DNA from: Saccharopolyspora hirsuta | GTDB taxonomy: Bacteria; Actinomycetota; Actinomycetes; Mycobacteriales; Pseudonocardiaceae | DNA length: 64,000 nucleotides | Reading direction: 5' to 3' | Assembly: GCF_008630535.1 (NCBI RefSeq) | Contig: NZ_VWPH01000009.1 | Span: 306,181 to 370,180 of the forward strand | In this document: one piece after another, positions 6,482 to 15,252 of the stretch | Layout: each line of letters opens with the position of its first letter | How positions within the stretch are numbered: position 1 is the stretch's first letter | Position numbers and translations under genes: made by a program | The notes under the pieces: model-generated | What the model was told of the DNA's origin: nothing | Database searches by the model: none | The model's input: only the letters and a program-made list of their open reading frames with translations

Positions 6482-8989
6482 ATGAAGCTCACCGACCACC
6501 TCCCCGCGACTGACACGCCCGAGCCCGATGCGCTGCTCGACGCCTTCACCACCTGGACCACCGACCAGGGCATCGAGCTGTACCCGGCGCAGGAAGAGGC
6601 GCTGATGGAGGTGGTGACCGGGGCGAACCTCATCCTGAGCACCCCGACCGGCTCCGGGAAGAGCCTGGTGGCCACCGGCGCGCACTTCACCGCGCTGGCC
6701 GCGGGCAAGCGCAGCTTCTACACCGCGCCGATCAAGGCGCTGGTGTCGGAGAAGTTCTTCTCCCTGGTCGACGTCTTCGGCGCGGAGAACGTCGGCATGA
6801 TGACCGGCGACAGCAGCGTCAACGCCGATGCGCCGATCATCTGCTGCACCGCCGAGATCCTGGCCAACATCGCGCTGCGCGACGGCGACCGCGCCGACGT
6901 GGACCAGGTCGTGATGGACGAGTTCCACTTCTACTCCGAGCCGGACCGCGGCTGGGCCTGGCAGGTGCCGCTGCTGGAGCTGCCGCGCACCCAGTTCGTG
7001 CTGATGTCGGCCACCCTCGGCGACGTCACGTTCTTCCAGAAGGACCTCACCCGGCGCACCGGCCGCGAGACCGCGGTGGTCACCTCCGCCGAGCGCCCGA
7101 TCCCGCTGACCTTCCGCTACGCCAAGACGCCGCTGCACGAGACCATCGAGGAACTGCTGGCCGGGCAGCAGGCGCCGGTCTACGTCGTGTACTTCAACCA
7201 GGCCTCCGCGCTGGAGCAGGCGCAGGCGCTGATGAGCGTCAAGGTCGCCACCCGCGAGCAGCGCGACCAGATCGCCGAGGCGATCGGCGACTTCCGGTTC
7301 ACCGCCGGGTTCGGCAAGACGCTGTCCCGGCTGGTGCGGCACGGCATCGGGGTGCACCACGCCGGGATGCTGCCGAAGTACCGGCGGCTGGTCGAGCAGC
7401 TGGCGCAGGCCGGGCTGCTGAAGGTCATCTGCGGCACCGACACGCTGGGCGTGGGCATCAACGTGCCCATCCGCACCGTGCTGATCACCGGCCTGACCAA
7501 GTACGACGGGGTGCGCACCCGGCACCTGAAGGCGCGCGAGTTCCACCAGATCGCCGGGCGGGCCGGTCGCGCGGGCTACGACACCGCCGGGTACGTGGTG
7601 GTGCAGGCGCCGGAGCACGAGATCGAGAACGAGCGGGCGCTGGCCAAGGCCGGGGACGACCCGAAGAAGAAGCGCAAGGTGGTGCGCAAGAAGGCTCCCG
7701 AGGGCTTCGTGTCCTGGAGCGAGAAGACCTTCGAGAAGCTGGTCGGCGCCGAGCCGGAACCGCTGCGCTCCAGCTTCACCGTCACCCACGCGATGCTGCT
7801 CAACGTCATCAACCGGCCGGGCGACGCCTTCGCGGCGATGCGGCACCTGCTGGAGGACAACCACGAGGACCGGGCCACGCAGCGCCGCCACATCCTGCGC
7901 GCCATCGCGATCTACCGCGCGCTGCTGGCCGCCGACGTCGTGGAGCAGCTCGACGAGCCCGACGAGCAGGGCCGCCGGGTGCGGTTGACGGTGGACCTGC
8001 AGTTCGACTTCGCGCTCAACCAGCCGCTGTCGCCGTTCGCGCTGGCCGCCATCGAGCTGCTCGACGTCGACTCGCCCAGCTACCCGCTGGACGTGCTGTC
8101 GGTGATCGAGTCCATCTTGGACGATCCGCGGCAGGTGCTGTCGCAGCAGCAGTTCAAGGCGCGCGGCGAGGCCGTCGCGAAGATGAAGGCCGACGGCATC
8201 GAGTACGACGAGCGGATGGAGCTCCTGGAGGAGATCACCCACCCCAAGCCGCTGGCCGAGCTGCTGGAAGCCGCCTACGAGACCTACCGCAAGGGGCACC
8301 CGTGGGTCGGCGAGCACGAGCTGTCGCCGAAGTCGGTGGCCCGCGACATGTACGAGCGGGCGATGAACTTCGTGGAGTTCGTCAACCACTACGGGCTGGC
8401 CCGCTCCGAAGGCCTGGTGCTGCGCTACCTCGCCGACGCCTACAAGACGCTGCGGCACACGGTGCCCGACGACGCCAAGACCGAGGAGCTCACCGACATC
8501 ATCGAGTGGCTGGGCGAACTGGTGCGCCAGGTCGACTCCAGCCTGCTGGACGAGTGGGAGAAGCTGCGCCACCCCGGCGCCGAGCCGACGGCCGCGCCGC
8601 TGGACGAGGGCCCGGAGCGGGTCACGGCGAACAAGCGGGCCTTCCGGGTCCAGGTGCGCAACGCGCTGTTCCGCCGCGTGGAGCTGGCGGCCCGCCGCCG
8701 CTACGACGAGCTCGGCGAGCTCGACGGCGACAGCGGCTGGGACGCCGACGCGTGGGCGGACGCGCTGGAGGAGTACTTCGAGCAGCACGAGGAGATCGGC
8801 ACCGGTCCGGACGCCCGCGGCCCGGCGCTGCTGATGATCACCGAGGAGGCCGACCGCTGGCTGGTCCGGCAGATCTTCGACGACCCGGACGAGGACCACG
8901 ACTGGGGCATCAGCGCCGAGGTCGACCTCGCCGCCTCCGACGAAGCCGGGTCGGCGGTCCTGCGCATCACCGACGTCAACCAGCTCTGA
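6482..8989 (+). CDS. DEAD/DEAH helicase with DUF3516 C-terminus
   Basis: An 835-aa superfamily 2 helicase. Walker A is TPTGSGKS (residues 54-61), the DEAD-box equivalent is DEFH (MDEFHFYSEPDRG), motif III is MSATLGD, and the C-terminal RecA domain carries GTDTLGVGINVP and HQIAGRAGRAG. The rest matches actinobacterial DUF3516 helicases, relatives of Ski2/Mtr4-type RNA helicases, so an RNA remodelling or decay role is likely. GGGGGG lies 3 bases before ATG 6482, preferred over an ATG at 6458. A basic patch (KKKRKVVRKK) lies after the helicase core. Confidence 0.92.
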   Translation: MKLTDHLPATDTPEPDALLDAFTTWTTDQGIELYPAQEEALMEVVTGANLILSTPTGSGKSLVATGAHFTALAAGKRSFYTAPIKALVSEKFFSLVDVFGAENVGMMTGDSSVNADAPIICCTAEILANIALRDGDRADVDQVVMDEFHFYSEPDRGWAWQVPLLELPRTQFVLMSATLGDVTFFQKDLTRRTGRETAVVTSAERPIPLTFRYAKTPLHETIEELLAGQQAPVYVVYFNQASALEQAQALMSVKVATREQRDQIAEAIGDFRFTAGFGKTLSRLVRHGIGVHHAGMLPKYRRLVEQLAQAGLLKVICGTDTLGVGINVPIRTVLITGLTKYDGVRTRHLKAREFHQIAGRAGRAGYDTAGYVVVQAPEHEIENERALAKAGDDPKKKRKVVRKKAPEGFVSWSEKTFEKLVGAEPEPLRSSFTVTHAMLLNVINRPGDAFAAMRHLLEDNHEDRATQRRHILRAIAIYRALLAADVVEQLDEPDEQGRRVRLTVDLQFDFALNQPLSPFALAAIELLDVDSPSYPLDVLSVIESILDDPRQVLSQQQFKARGEAVAKMKADGIEYDERMELLEEITHPKPLAELLEAAYETYRKGHPWVGEHELSPKSVARDMYERAMNFVEFVNHYGLARSEGLVLRYLADAYKTLRHTVPDDAKTEELTDIIEWLGELVRQVDSSLLDEWEKLRHPGAEPTAAPLDEGPERVTANKRAFRVQVRNALFRRVELAARRRYDELGELDGDSGWDADAWADALEEYFEQHEEIGTGPDARGPALLMITEEADRWLVRQIFDDPDEDHDWGISAEVDLAASDEAGSAVLRITDVNQL

Positions 8990-9074
8990 CGCGCTCCGGG
9001 GGCGGTGGCGCTGGCGGCGTCGCTGGCCTACTATCCGGGCAAGATCGGCCAGCCCCGTCGGGAGGAGCCCCGCG

Positions 9075-9488
9075 ATGCCGCAGACCGTCGTTGTCGGCTT
9101 GGACGGATCGGACGAGTCCGTCCGGGCGCTGCGCTGGGCGGCCAACCAGGTCAAGGAGGTCGGCGGCATCGTGCACGCCGTCATGGTCTGGCACCAGCCA
9201 GTCCAGTTCGGGTACCGGCTGCCGACCCCCGACACCGAGCTGGAGCAGCGGGCCCGCAAGTCCCTGGACGCGGCGGTGGACCGGATCAAGGGCGAGTTCC
9301 CGTCGGTGGACCTGCGCTCCCGGCTGATCCGCGGCCACGTGGTCGACGAGATGGTCGGGCTGTCCAAGCAGGCGGACCTGCTGGTGGTCGGCAACAAGGG
9401 CCACGGAGCGTTCACCGGCATGATGGTCGGCTCGGTGGCCCTGAAGCTGGTGCACCACGCCGCCTGCCCGGTGGTCGTCGTCCGCTGA
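9075..9488 (+). CDS. Universal stress protein (UspA family)
   Basis: A single-domain, 137-aa USP. It begins with VVVGLDGSDESVRALRWA and ends with the ATP-binding pattern G-2X-G-9X-G-S (GNKGHGAFTGMMVGS, about residues 112-126), so it belongs to the nucleotide-binding class. GGGAGG precedes ATG 9075. It follows the helicase by 85 bp and converges with the methyltransferase gene. Confidence 0.93.
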   Translation: MPQTVVVGLDGSDESVRALRWAANQVKEVGGIVHAVMVWHQPVQFGYRLPTPDTELEQRARKSLDAAVDRIKGEFPSVDLRSRLIRGHVVDEMVGLSKQADLLVVGNKGHGAFTGMMVGSVALKLVHHAACPVVVVR

Positions 9489-9502
9489 CCCGACCGGTCG
9501 CG

Positions 9503-10357
9503 TCAGGCCAGTTCGGCGATCACCAGGCTGCCGACCTCGGAGAGACCGCGCGCGGCACCGCGCAGCTCGCGGCCGTAGCGCTTCGCGGCGGTGGTGAGCT
9601 CCTCGCGCTCGACCGTCCAGCCGTGCTCTTCGAGCAGAACCCCGGGCTCCGGGCGGTCCTCCTTGCTGAACAGCGCGTTCAGGTCGACGCCCCAGCGCTG
9701 CGAATCGCGGGTCGACTCGTCGTCCAGCAGCATCGCGCGCTTCGTGACCAGGTTCTCGACGGCGAACCTGCTGCCCGGGGCGGAGTTGTCGGTGACGCCG
9801 CGCACCAGCGACCGCTCGGTCGCGGCGTCCAGGTAGGGGAGCAGACCTTCCGCGATCCAGGCGGTGCGCCGCGCCGGGTCGAACCCGGCTCCGCGCAGGG
9901 CGGCGGGCCAGTCCTCGCGCAGGTCCACGCCAGCGGCGCGGCGGGTGCAGCGCGGTTGCGCGCCTTCGGCGGCGAGGACTTCGTCCTTGTACGCCAGGAC
10001 CTCCGGCTGGTCGATCTCGAAGATCCGGAAGCCGGGCGGCCACGGCAGCCGGAACGCCCGGGTGTCCAGGCCCGACGCCAGGATCACCGCCTGCCCGAAG
10101 CCGTCGGCGGCGGCCCGGGTGAGGAAGTCGTCGAAGACGCGGGACCGCAAGCCGATGTAGTCGACCGCGTCCCGGAACCGCGGGCTGAAGTCGGACTCGG
10201 CGGTCGGCACCGCAGCTCCCGCAGCGCGCGCCAGCGCCGCCGCGTACGGGTCGTCGACCAGCCTGTTCTCCCGCGCGGACTCCAGCGCCCGAGCGGCGGC
10301 GACCATCAGCGCGGTGATGCCCACCCCGGACGAAACGTCCCACTGCCCCTGCGGCAC
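9503..10357 (-). CDS. SAM-dependent methyltransferase, LCM/TIGR00027-like
   Basis: A 284-aa protein of the leucine-carboxyl-methyltransferase-like family, much expanded in mycobacteria and relatives. Family landmarks are WDVSSGVGITALMVAAARA at the N-terminus, ILASGLDTRAFRLPWP (SAM-binding motif I) and FEIDQPEVLAYK. GTG 10357 is chosen because GGGGGAGG lies just upstream and members start at the QWD motif; the frame continues upstream without such a signal. The methyl acceptor is unknown. A palindrome at 10375-10420 lies directly upstream. Confidence 0.85.
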   Translation of the reverse strand: MPQGQWDVSSGVGITALMVAAARALESARENRLVDDPYAAALARAAGAAVPTAESDFSPRFRDAVDYIGLRSRVFDDFLTRAAADGFGQAVILASGLDTRAFRLPWPPGFRIFEIDQPEVLAYKDEVLAAEGAQPRCTRRAAGVDLREDWPAALRGAGFDPARRTAWIAEGLLPYLDAATERSLVRGVTDNSAPGSRFAVENLVTKRAMLLDDESTRDSQRWGVDLNALFSKEDRPEPGVLLEEHGWTVEREELTTAAKRYGRELRGAARGLSEVGSLVIAELA

Positions 10358-10374
10358 AGCGCCTCCCCCGTCGG

Positions 10375-10420
10375 TCGTGAGTGGCAAAAACCGCCTCCAG
10401 CCGGTCTCGCCACTCACGAG
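10375..10420. repeat. Palindrome of the CGTGAGTG family, second copy
   Basis: TCGTGAGTGGC pairs with GCCACTCACGAG around an interior containing CCGCCTCCAGCCGGT. Arms and core match the element at 34-85 (CGTGAGTG arms, CTGGAGCCGGT or CTCCAGCCGGT core), so the two are one dispersed family. Confidence 0.7.
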
Positions 10421-10478
10421 CCCACCGCACCGCACCGGGGTTGGGAAGGCCTTCCGGGAAAATGTGTCGGAGCAGACC

Positions 10479-10871
10479 TCACGACTCGCGCTGGTCGTAC
10501 TCGGCGATCGCGCGCTTGGTCGCGCTCATCCGCCACGCCTGCTCCAGGAGTGCGGCGATCTCGGACCAGTCCGGATCGGACGCCTCGTCCAGGTTCGCCC
10601 CGACCCAGCCGTGCGGGCCCAGGTAGGCGGGCACGAAGTAGCGGGTGTCGTCGGCGACGAGGCTCTCCTGCTCCCCGGGCGGCGCCTTGACAGCCAGCGC
10701 CAGCCGCCCGTCGCCGTGGTGGTCGACGAGCAGCCAGGCGAACCGCTTGCCGCGCAGCAGGAATCCGGTGTGCCCGTGCGAGTCGTCCACCTGCACCCCG
10801 GGGAACGCCGCCAGCTCCACGAGCCGGGCGCGCACCCGGCGGCGTTCGTCGTCGTCCCAGCTGGTTCCCAC
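10479..10871 (-). CDS. MmcQ/YjbR-family protein
   Basis: A 130-aa protein of the MmcQ/YjbR fold. Characteristic pieces are LVDHHGDGRLALAVKAPPGE and YFVPAYLGPHGWVGANLD. Members are small single-domain proteins often called DNA-binding, with little biochemical support. The GTG at 10871 is chosen because the homologous part begins there; a start at 10913 would overlap the ATPase gene. The ATPase stop codon is 16 bp upstream, so the two may be cotranscribed. Confidence 0.8.
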   Translation of the reverse strand: MGTSWDDDERRRVRARLVELAAFPGVQVDDSHGHTGFLLRGKRFAWLLVDHHGDGRLALAVKAPPGEQESLVADDTRYFVPAYLGPHGWVGANLDEASDPDWSEIAALLEQAWRMSATKRAIAEYDQRES

Positions 10872-10887
10872 GCGGCCACAGTAGCGG

Positions 10888-12780
10888 TCAGCTGCGGCGC
10901 CAGGCGCGTTCACCGAGCAGGCGCAGGCCGTTGAGGCCGACGATGATCGTGGAGCCCTCGTGCCCGGCCACGCCCAGCGGGAGCGGGAGGTGCCCGACCA
11001 GGTCCCACACCACGAGCACGGTGATGAACGCGCCCGCGATCACCAGGTTCTGCTGCACCAGCCGCCGGGCGCGGCGGGACAGCCCGACGACCTTCGGCAC
11101 CGCCGCCAGCTCGTCGCGCACGACCACCACGTCCGCGGTCTGCAGGGTTAGGTCGGAACCGGCGCGGCCCATCGCGACCCCGCAGTGCGCGGCGGCGAGC
11201 GCCGGGGCGTCGTTGACGCCGTCGCCGATCACCATCGTCGGCTGCCCGGATTCCCGCACCGCCGCGACCTTGTCCTCCGGCAGCAGGTCGGCGCGCACGT
11301 CGGAGATGCCGACCTCGGCCGCGACCTGCGCGGCGGTGCGCTTGTTGTCACCGGTCAGCAGGACCGGTTCGGCGCTGGTCAGCTCGCGCAGCGACGACAC
11401 CGCCCCGGCGGCGTCCGGGCGCAGCCGGTCGGCGATGCCGAGCGTCCCCACCACCACGTCGTCCGCGGTGACCACCACCGTCGTGTGCCCGGCGTCCTCC
11501 AGCTCTGCGCTTTCGAAGCCCCGAGGGCTGGTCACGGTCACCTTCTTGCCGCCGACGGTCGCCGACACGCCGTGCCCGGGGACGGCCCGGAAGTCCTCGG
11601 CGTTCGGGATCACCAACTCCTTCTCGCGGGCCGCGGCGACGACCGCGCGCGCCAGCGGGTGCTCGCTGAGGTGCTCGGCTCCGGCGGCCAGCGCCAGGAC
11701 CTCGTCGGCGTCCTGACCTGCGACGGGAGCGACGCGCACCACGCGCGGTGTGCCCTCGGTGAGCGTGCCGGTCTTGTCCAGCGCGACCCGCTCGGTCTCG
11801 CCCAAGCGCTCCATCACCACCGCGGACTTGACCAGCACGCCGTGCCGCCCGGCGTTGGCGATCGCGGACAGCAGCGGCGGCATGGTGGCCAGCACGACCG
11901 CGCACGGCGAGGCGACGATCATGAAGGTCATCGCGCGCAGCAGGGCGCTCTCCAGGTCGTCGCCGAACAGCAGCGGAACGGTGAACACCGCGAGCGTGGC
12001 CAGCACGACGCCGACGGAGTAGCGCTGCTCGACCTTCTCGATGAACAGCTGCGTCGGGGCCTTGGTCCCGCTGGCCTCGGCGACCAGCGCGACGATCCGG
12101 GCGATGACGGACTCCGAGGCGTCCCGGGTGACGCGCACCCGCAGCGCCCCGGTGCCGTTGAGGGTCCCGGCGAAGACCTCGTCGCCGATCTGCTTGGCCG
12201 CCGGCAGCGGCTCGCCGGTGATGGTCGCCTGGTCGACGTCGCTGGCCCCCTCGACGACCTCGCCGTCGGCGCCGATCCGCTCCCCGGGGCGCACCACGAT
12301 CACGTCGCCGACCTGCAGCTCCGCCGTGTTCACGGTCTCCTCGACACCGTCGCGCACCCGGACGGCGGTCTCCGGCGCGAGGTCGAGCAGGCTGCGCACG
12401 GAGTCCTCGGTGCGCGCGGTGGCGAAGGCCTCCAGCGCACCGGAGGTGGCGAAGATGACGATCAGCAGCGCCCCGTCGGTGATCTGCCCGATCGCGGCGG
12501 CACCCAGCGCCGCGACGATCATCAGCAGGTCCACGTCGAGGGTCTTCTCCCGCAGCGCCTGCAGCCCGGCCCAGGCGGGTTCCCAGCCGCCGGTGGCGTA
12601 GCAGACCAGGTAGAGCGCCCAGTGCAGCCAGGTCGGGCCGCCGAGCAGCTGCACGGCGAGACCGAGCAGGAACGCGACCAGCGACGCGGCGGCCCAGCGC
12701 GCTTCGGGCAGCGCGAGCAGGCCGCGGCGGGTCGGTACCGGTTCGGTCCGGGTCGGTGTTCGGTCGGTGACTGCGGTCAT
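10888..12780 (-). CDS. P1B-4-type metal-exporting ATPase (CtpJ/CoaT-like)
   Basis: A 630-aa P-type ATPase. The metal-binding membrane helix has SPC (IVASPCAVVLAT, about residue 290) instead of CPC, and the last helix has HEGST, together diagnostic of the P1B-4 group exporting cobalt, sometimes nickel, zinc or iron. Phosphorylation motif DKTGTLTEG is near residue 335 and the HP motif is SEHPLARAV. There is no N-terminal metal-binding domain, as usual for this group. GGAGGGG precedes ATG 12780. Divergence from an NmtR-like sensor supports cobalt/nickel export, as for mycobacterial CtpJ with NmtR. Confidence 0.92.
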   Translation of the reverse strand: MTAVTDRTPTRTEPVPTRRGLLALPEARWAAASLVAFLLGLAVQLLGGPTWLHWALYLVCYATGGWEPAWAGLQALREKTLDVDLLMIVAALGAAAIGQITDGALLIVIFATSGALEAFATARTEDSVRSLLDLAPETAVRVRDGVEETVNTAELQVGDVIVVRPGERIGADGEVVEGASDVDQATITGEPLPAAKQIGDEVFAGTLNGTGALRVRVTRDASESVIARIVALVAEASGTKAPTQLFIEKVEQRYSVGVVLATLAVFTVPLLFGDDLESALLRAMTFMIVASPCAVVLATMPPLLSAIANAGRHGVLVKSAVVMERLGETERVALDKTGTLTEGTPRVVRVAPVAGQDADEVLALAAGAEHLSEHPLARAVVAAAREKELVIPNAEDFRAVPGHGVSATVGGKKVTVTSPRGFESAELEDAGHTTVVVTADDVVVGTLGIADRLRPDAAGAVSSLRELTSAEPVLLTGDNKRTAAQVAAEVGISDVRADLLPEDKVAAVRESGQPTMVIGDGVNDAPALAAAHCGVAMGRAGSDLTLQTADVVVVRDELAAVPKVVGLSRRARRLVQQNLVIAGAFITVLVVWDLVGHLPLPLGVAGHEGSTIIVGLNGLRLLGERAWRRS

Positions 12781-12827
12781 CGCACGCCCCTCCGGCGTCA
12801 GGACAGCGGGCTTGCTGTCGGACGAGG

Positions 12828-12879
12828 ACCATACATGAACGTCTGATCAGTCATTCATATGTCCTGCGGTCGCTAGACT
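12828..12879. promoter_or_regulatory. Divergent promoters and NmtR-type operator
   Basis: ATACATGAA and TTCATATGT (12831-12862) form an imperfect inverted repeat, matching the AT-rich TGAA/TTCA style of ArsR-family operators. It overlaps a -10-like TATGGT on the minus strand (12828-12833) for the ATPase gene and the likely -35 region of the sensor gene. The sensor's -10 is TAGACT (12874-12879), 7 bases before its ATG, so that mRNA is probably leaderless. Confidence 0.6.
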
Positions 12880-12886
12880 GCCGGTC

Positions 12887-13231
12887 ATGGGTCATGTGGT
12901 CAAGCGCGAGGCAACGCCAACGGCGCGGCTCGACGCCGCCTCGGCAGCCTCCGTCTCGGAGACCCTCCAAGCCCTGGCCACCCCGTCCCGCCTGCTCATC
13001 CTCAGCGAACTCCGCCAACGGGAGATGCCGGTCGGAGAACTGGCCGAAGCGGTGGGAATGGAGCAGTCCGCGGTCTCCCACCAACTACGACTGCTCCGCT
13101 CCCTGGGCCTGGTGGTGGGCAACAGGTCGGGCCGAAGCGTCGTGTACTCCCTCTACGACAACCACGTCGCCCAACTCCTGGACGAAGCGGTCTACCACAT
13201 CGAGCACTTGCGCCTCGGCATCCAGGACTGA
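12887..13231 (+). CDS. nmtR: ArsR-family cobalt/nickel sensor, NmtR-like
   Basis: A 114-aa winged-helix repressor closely resembling Mycobacterium NmtR. It shares the N-terminus MGH (Gly2 amine and His3 are metal ligands in NmtR), the helix-turn-helix MEQSAVSHQLRLLRSLGL, and C-terminal helix ligands at the same numbers: Asp91, His93, His104 and His107. NmtR's final C-terminal tail is absent. Binding of nickel or cobalt would release DNA and induce the divergent P1B-4 ATPase. ATG 12887 lies 7 bases after a TAGACT -10 box, which suggests a leaderless transcript. Confidence 0.92.
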   Translation: MGHVVKREATPTARLDAASAASVSETLQALATPSRLLILSELRQREMPVGELAEAVGMEQSAVSHQLRLLRSLGLVVGNRSGRSVVYSLYDNHVAQLLDEAVYHIEHLRLGIQD

Positions 13232-13239
13232 CGACGGGA

Positions 13240-13305
13240 GTGGCGATTTCGCGCGAAATCGCCACCTGTCAGGCATGGAGAACGCCGATCTCGCGCGAAA
13301 TCGGC
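13240..13305. repeat. Two adjacent GATTTCGCGCGAAATC palindromes
   Basis: The first (13240-13265) is a perfect 26-bp palindrome centred on TTTCGCGCGAAA with GTGGC/GCCAC ends. The second (13284-13305) is GCCGATCTCGCGCGAAATCG-type with one mismatch. They lie just after the nmtR stop codon. A related motif with TTTCTCACGAAA arms is at 29618-29688. Confidence 0.7.
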
Positions 13306-13416
13306 GGTTGGCCGACGAGGTGGGACCGGCCGGGCGGGGCGAGGGGGCATCGCGCCGCCCGGCCGGGGAGGCCCGGTGCCGGGTGTCGGGGAGGGGTCGG
13401 CCAACACCGGGCCGGT

Positions 13417-13740
13417 CTACCAGCGCCGCAAGCCGGCGAGAATCCGTTGCAGGACTGCGGGATTGCGAGTCCAGCCGTCGTCGGCTTCGGCGGGGTGCGG
13501 GGTGTCTGCGGTCCCGTCGTTGGTAGGGGTTCGGTCGGCTGCGGGTTGGTGGAGTCGGTGGCGGCCGCTGCCGCTCGTTTCGGCTTCCACGCGGGCGATC
13601 AGGTAGTGGACTGTCAGCGCGCCATCTCCGCCTCCGGCGTGCTGTGGCCGACGGGAGTAGAAGCAGAGGCTGGCCCAGAGCGCGAGCGAAGCGGCGGCCA
13701 GGACGATGGTCGACCAGACGGCGACGGAGTGCGCGCTCAT
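13417..13740 (-). CDS. Small membrane-anchored hypothetical protein
   Basis: A 107-aa protein starting MSAHSVAVWSTIVLAAASLA, a single membrane segment over residues 5-27, followed by a polar, proline- and charge-rich tail. The start at 13740 overlaps the upstream gene's stop by ATGA, so the two are probably translationally coupled. The pair is divergent from the XRE-DUF397 genes, an arrangement I associate with the variable XRE-DUF397 clusters of actinomycetes. Function unknown. Confidence 0.6.
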   Translation of the reverse strand: MSAHSVAVWSTIVLAAASLALWASLCFYSRRPQHAGGGDGALTVHYLIARVEAETSGSGRHRLHQPAADRTPTNDGTADTPHPAEADDGWTRNPAVLQRILAGLRRW

Positions 13741-13967
13741 CCCTTCATCGCCTTCAGCTTGGCGTTGCAGTCCTGGCACGAGGGTGCGCGAATCCAGTCT
13801 ATTTCGGACGGTTCCGCGATGGCGAACGAGCTGCCGCAGAAGGATTCGCCGTTCACTCCCGCGTCGATGCGCCGACCGCGGAAGGCGTGGCGAACCAAGC
13901 CGTAGCTGCTGGAGTCGTCCACGACTGGAAGCCAGTGGTAGCGCTGGTGTTCGTTCGTCCCCGCCAT
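13737..13967 (-). CDS. Small hypothetical protein with Cys pair
   Basis: A 76-aa protein starting MAGTNEHQRYHWLPVVDD. It contains a YGLVRHAFRG segment and ends CQDCNAKLKAMKG; CxxC plus an upstream Cys and several His residues could hold zinc, though this is not a recognised fold to me. The start at 13967 is chosen because the residues upstream look non-coding. The stop overlaps the next gene's ATG. It is divergent from the XRE regulator at 14117. Confidence 0.55.
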   Translation of the reverse strand: MAGTNEHQRYHWLPVVDDSSSYGLVRHAFRGRRIDAGVNGESFCGSSFAIAEPSEIDWIRAPSCQDCNAKLKAMKG

Positions 13968-14116
13968 GCCGACTCCTGTCCCGATGCTCTGCGTTGATCC
14001 CCGATGGCTCTGAGTTAGACGGTAATGGTTACCGGGTAACAGAGTCGATGTGCGGCGTGCTGATCCGCCTGAACAGGTGATCACGCGCGTTCGATCTCCC
14101 GTGCGAAGCTGAGCGC

Positions 14117-14968
14117 ATGGCAGGAACCGCACGGCAAGTTCACTTGGGGCGCCAGCTCCGGCAGCTGCGGACCAACGCGGGTTTGTCCCTGGAGGAAGCG
14201 GCAGCGCACCTGGAGCGATCGCGAGCGACGGTGGGCCACTGGGAGCGCGGGCACTCCAGGGTGTCCGCGAAGGACCTCGACGCGCTGCTCAAGTTCTACC
14301 GGGCTCCGGAGGACCTAATCGAGCAGCTCCAGCAACTGCGCCGGGAGAGCGGTCAGCGCGGCTGGTGGCAGAGCTACAAGCTACCGCCGTACCTCGCGCC
14401 GTTCGTCGGCTTCGAAGCCGAGGCCAGCGAGATCTTCCACTACGAATTGGGCTTGGTTCCGGGGTTGTTGCAGACGGAGGACTATGCAAGGGCGGTGCAC
14501 GAGGTCGGGCGGCTCAAACTGTCGGACTCCGAGCTCCAGCGGTGGATCGACGTCCGCCTCAAGCGGCAGGAGAGGCTGAACAGCGGCGGTGGCCTGACTC
14601 TGCACGCGGTGGTTGCGGAGGAAGCTCTCCACCGCGTGGTCGGCTCCCGATCCGTCATGGTCGATCAGCTCGAGCACCTGATTGCGGTGGGGAAACGGAC
14701 GACAGTGAACTTGCAGGTGCTGCCGTTTGCGGCCGGTGCGAATGCTGGCTCCGTTGGTCCGATCACGGTTCTCAGGTTCGATGACGCCTCGCATGACGAT
14801 GTGGCGTTCAGCGATACCCCGCTCGGCGGGCACGTCATCGACGATCTGCGAGATGTGGCGGAGCTTTCGCGGCTGTTCAGCGCGCTTCAAGCGCAGGCGC
14901 TTTCATCGGAGGACTCCGAGGATCTGCTGCGTACCATCGCGGATGCGCACGCCGGTTCGAAGGAGTGA
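14117..14968 (+). CDS. XRE-family regulator with DUF5753
   Basis: A 283-aa protein. Residues 8-65 form a Cro/C1 helix-turn-helix (LRQLRTNAGLSLEEAAAHL, then RATVGHWERGHSRVS). Residues from about 90 to the end are the DUF5753 domain typical of actinomycetes (IFHYELGLVPGLLQTEDYAR). It is followed after 5 bp by a DUF397 gene. In Streptomyces such pairs (for example BldB/WhiJ-type systems) affect development; that role is only inferred here. Confidence 0.92.
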   Translation: MAGTARQVHLGRQLRQLRTNAGLSLEEAAAHLERSRATVGHWERGHSRVSAKDLDALLKFYRAPEDLIEQLQQLRRESGQRGWWQSYKLPPYLAPFVGFEAEASEIFHYELGLVPGLLQTEDYARAVHEVGRLKLSDSELQRWIDVRLKRQERLNSGGGLTLHAVVAEEALHRVVGSRSVMVDQLEHLIAVGKRTTVNLQVLPFAAGANAGSVGPITVLRFDDASHDDVAFSDTPLGGHVIDDLRDVAELSRLFSALQAQALSSEDSEDLLRTIADAHAGSKE

Positions 14969-14973
14969 GAGAC

Positions 14974-15177
14974 ATGAGCACGACACCCACGTGGCGCAAG
15001 TCCAGCCGTAGTGCTCAGGCGGGCAACTGCGTTGAAGTCGCTTCCGCGGGCGGGACGGATGCCGCTTTGGTGCGTGACAGCAAGCTTGGTGACGAGTCGC
15101 CTGTCCTGTCGTTATCCGAGAAGGCCTTCGGGAGCTTCGTCAGCTCCGTCAAGGCTGGGCGTTTCGATCTGGGTTGA
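14974..15177 (+). CDS. DUF397-domain protein
   Basis: A 67-aa protein beginning MSTTPTWRKSSRSAQAGNC, the standard DUF397 opening, with VEVA and VRDSK strands after it. DUF397 proteins are the small partners of XRE/DUF5753 regulators. GAAGGAG lies 11 bases before ATG 14974. A terminator follows. Confidence 0.92.
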   Translation: MSTTPTWRKSSRSAQAGNCVEVASAGGTDAALVRDSKLGDESPVLSLSEKAFGSFVSSVKAGRFDLG

Positions 15178-15195
15178 GCGGTTCCCGCGGCAGGT

Positions 15196-15240
15196 GAAGG
15201 GCATCTTCGACCGGTGCAGCTCGGGTCGGAGATGCCCTTC
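15196..15240 (+). terminator. Rho-independent terminator after DUF397
   Basis: GAAGGGCATCT and AGATGCCCTTC make a perfect 11-bp stem around a 23-base loop, followed by TTCGTGTGGT. It lies 19 bp after the DUF397 stop and probably serves both strands, as the minus-strand MFS remnant ends nearby. Confidence 0.75.
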
Positions 15241-15252
15241 TTCGTGTGGTCG

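Noticed and set aside
6398..9421. A 1007-codon minus-strand frame opposite the helicase
   Set aside because: Shadow of the helicase and USP genes, both with strong motifs.
13232..13905. Plus-strand frame overlapping palindromes and small genes after nmtR
   Set aside because: Translates through the palindromes and lies antisense to the coupled small genes; no ribosome site.
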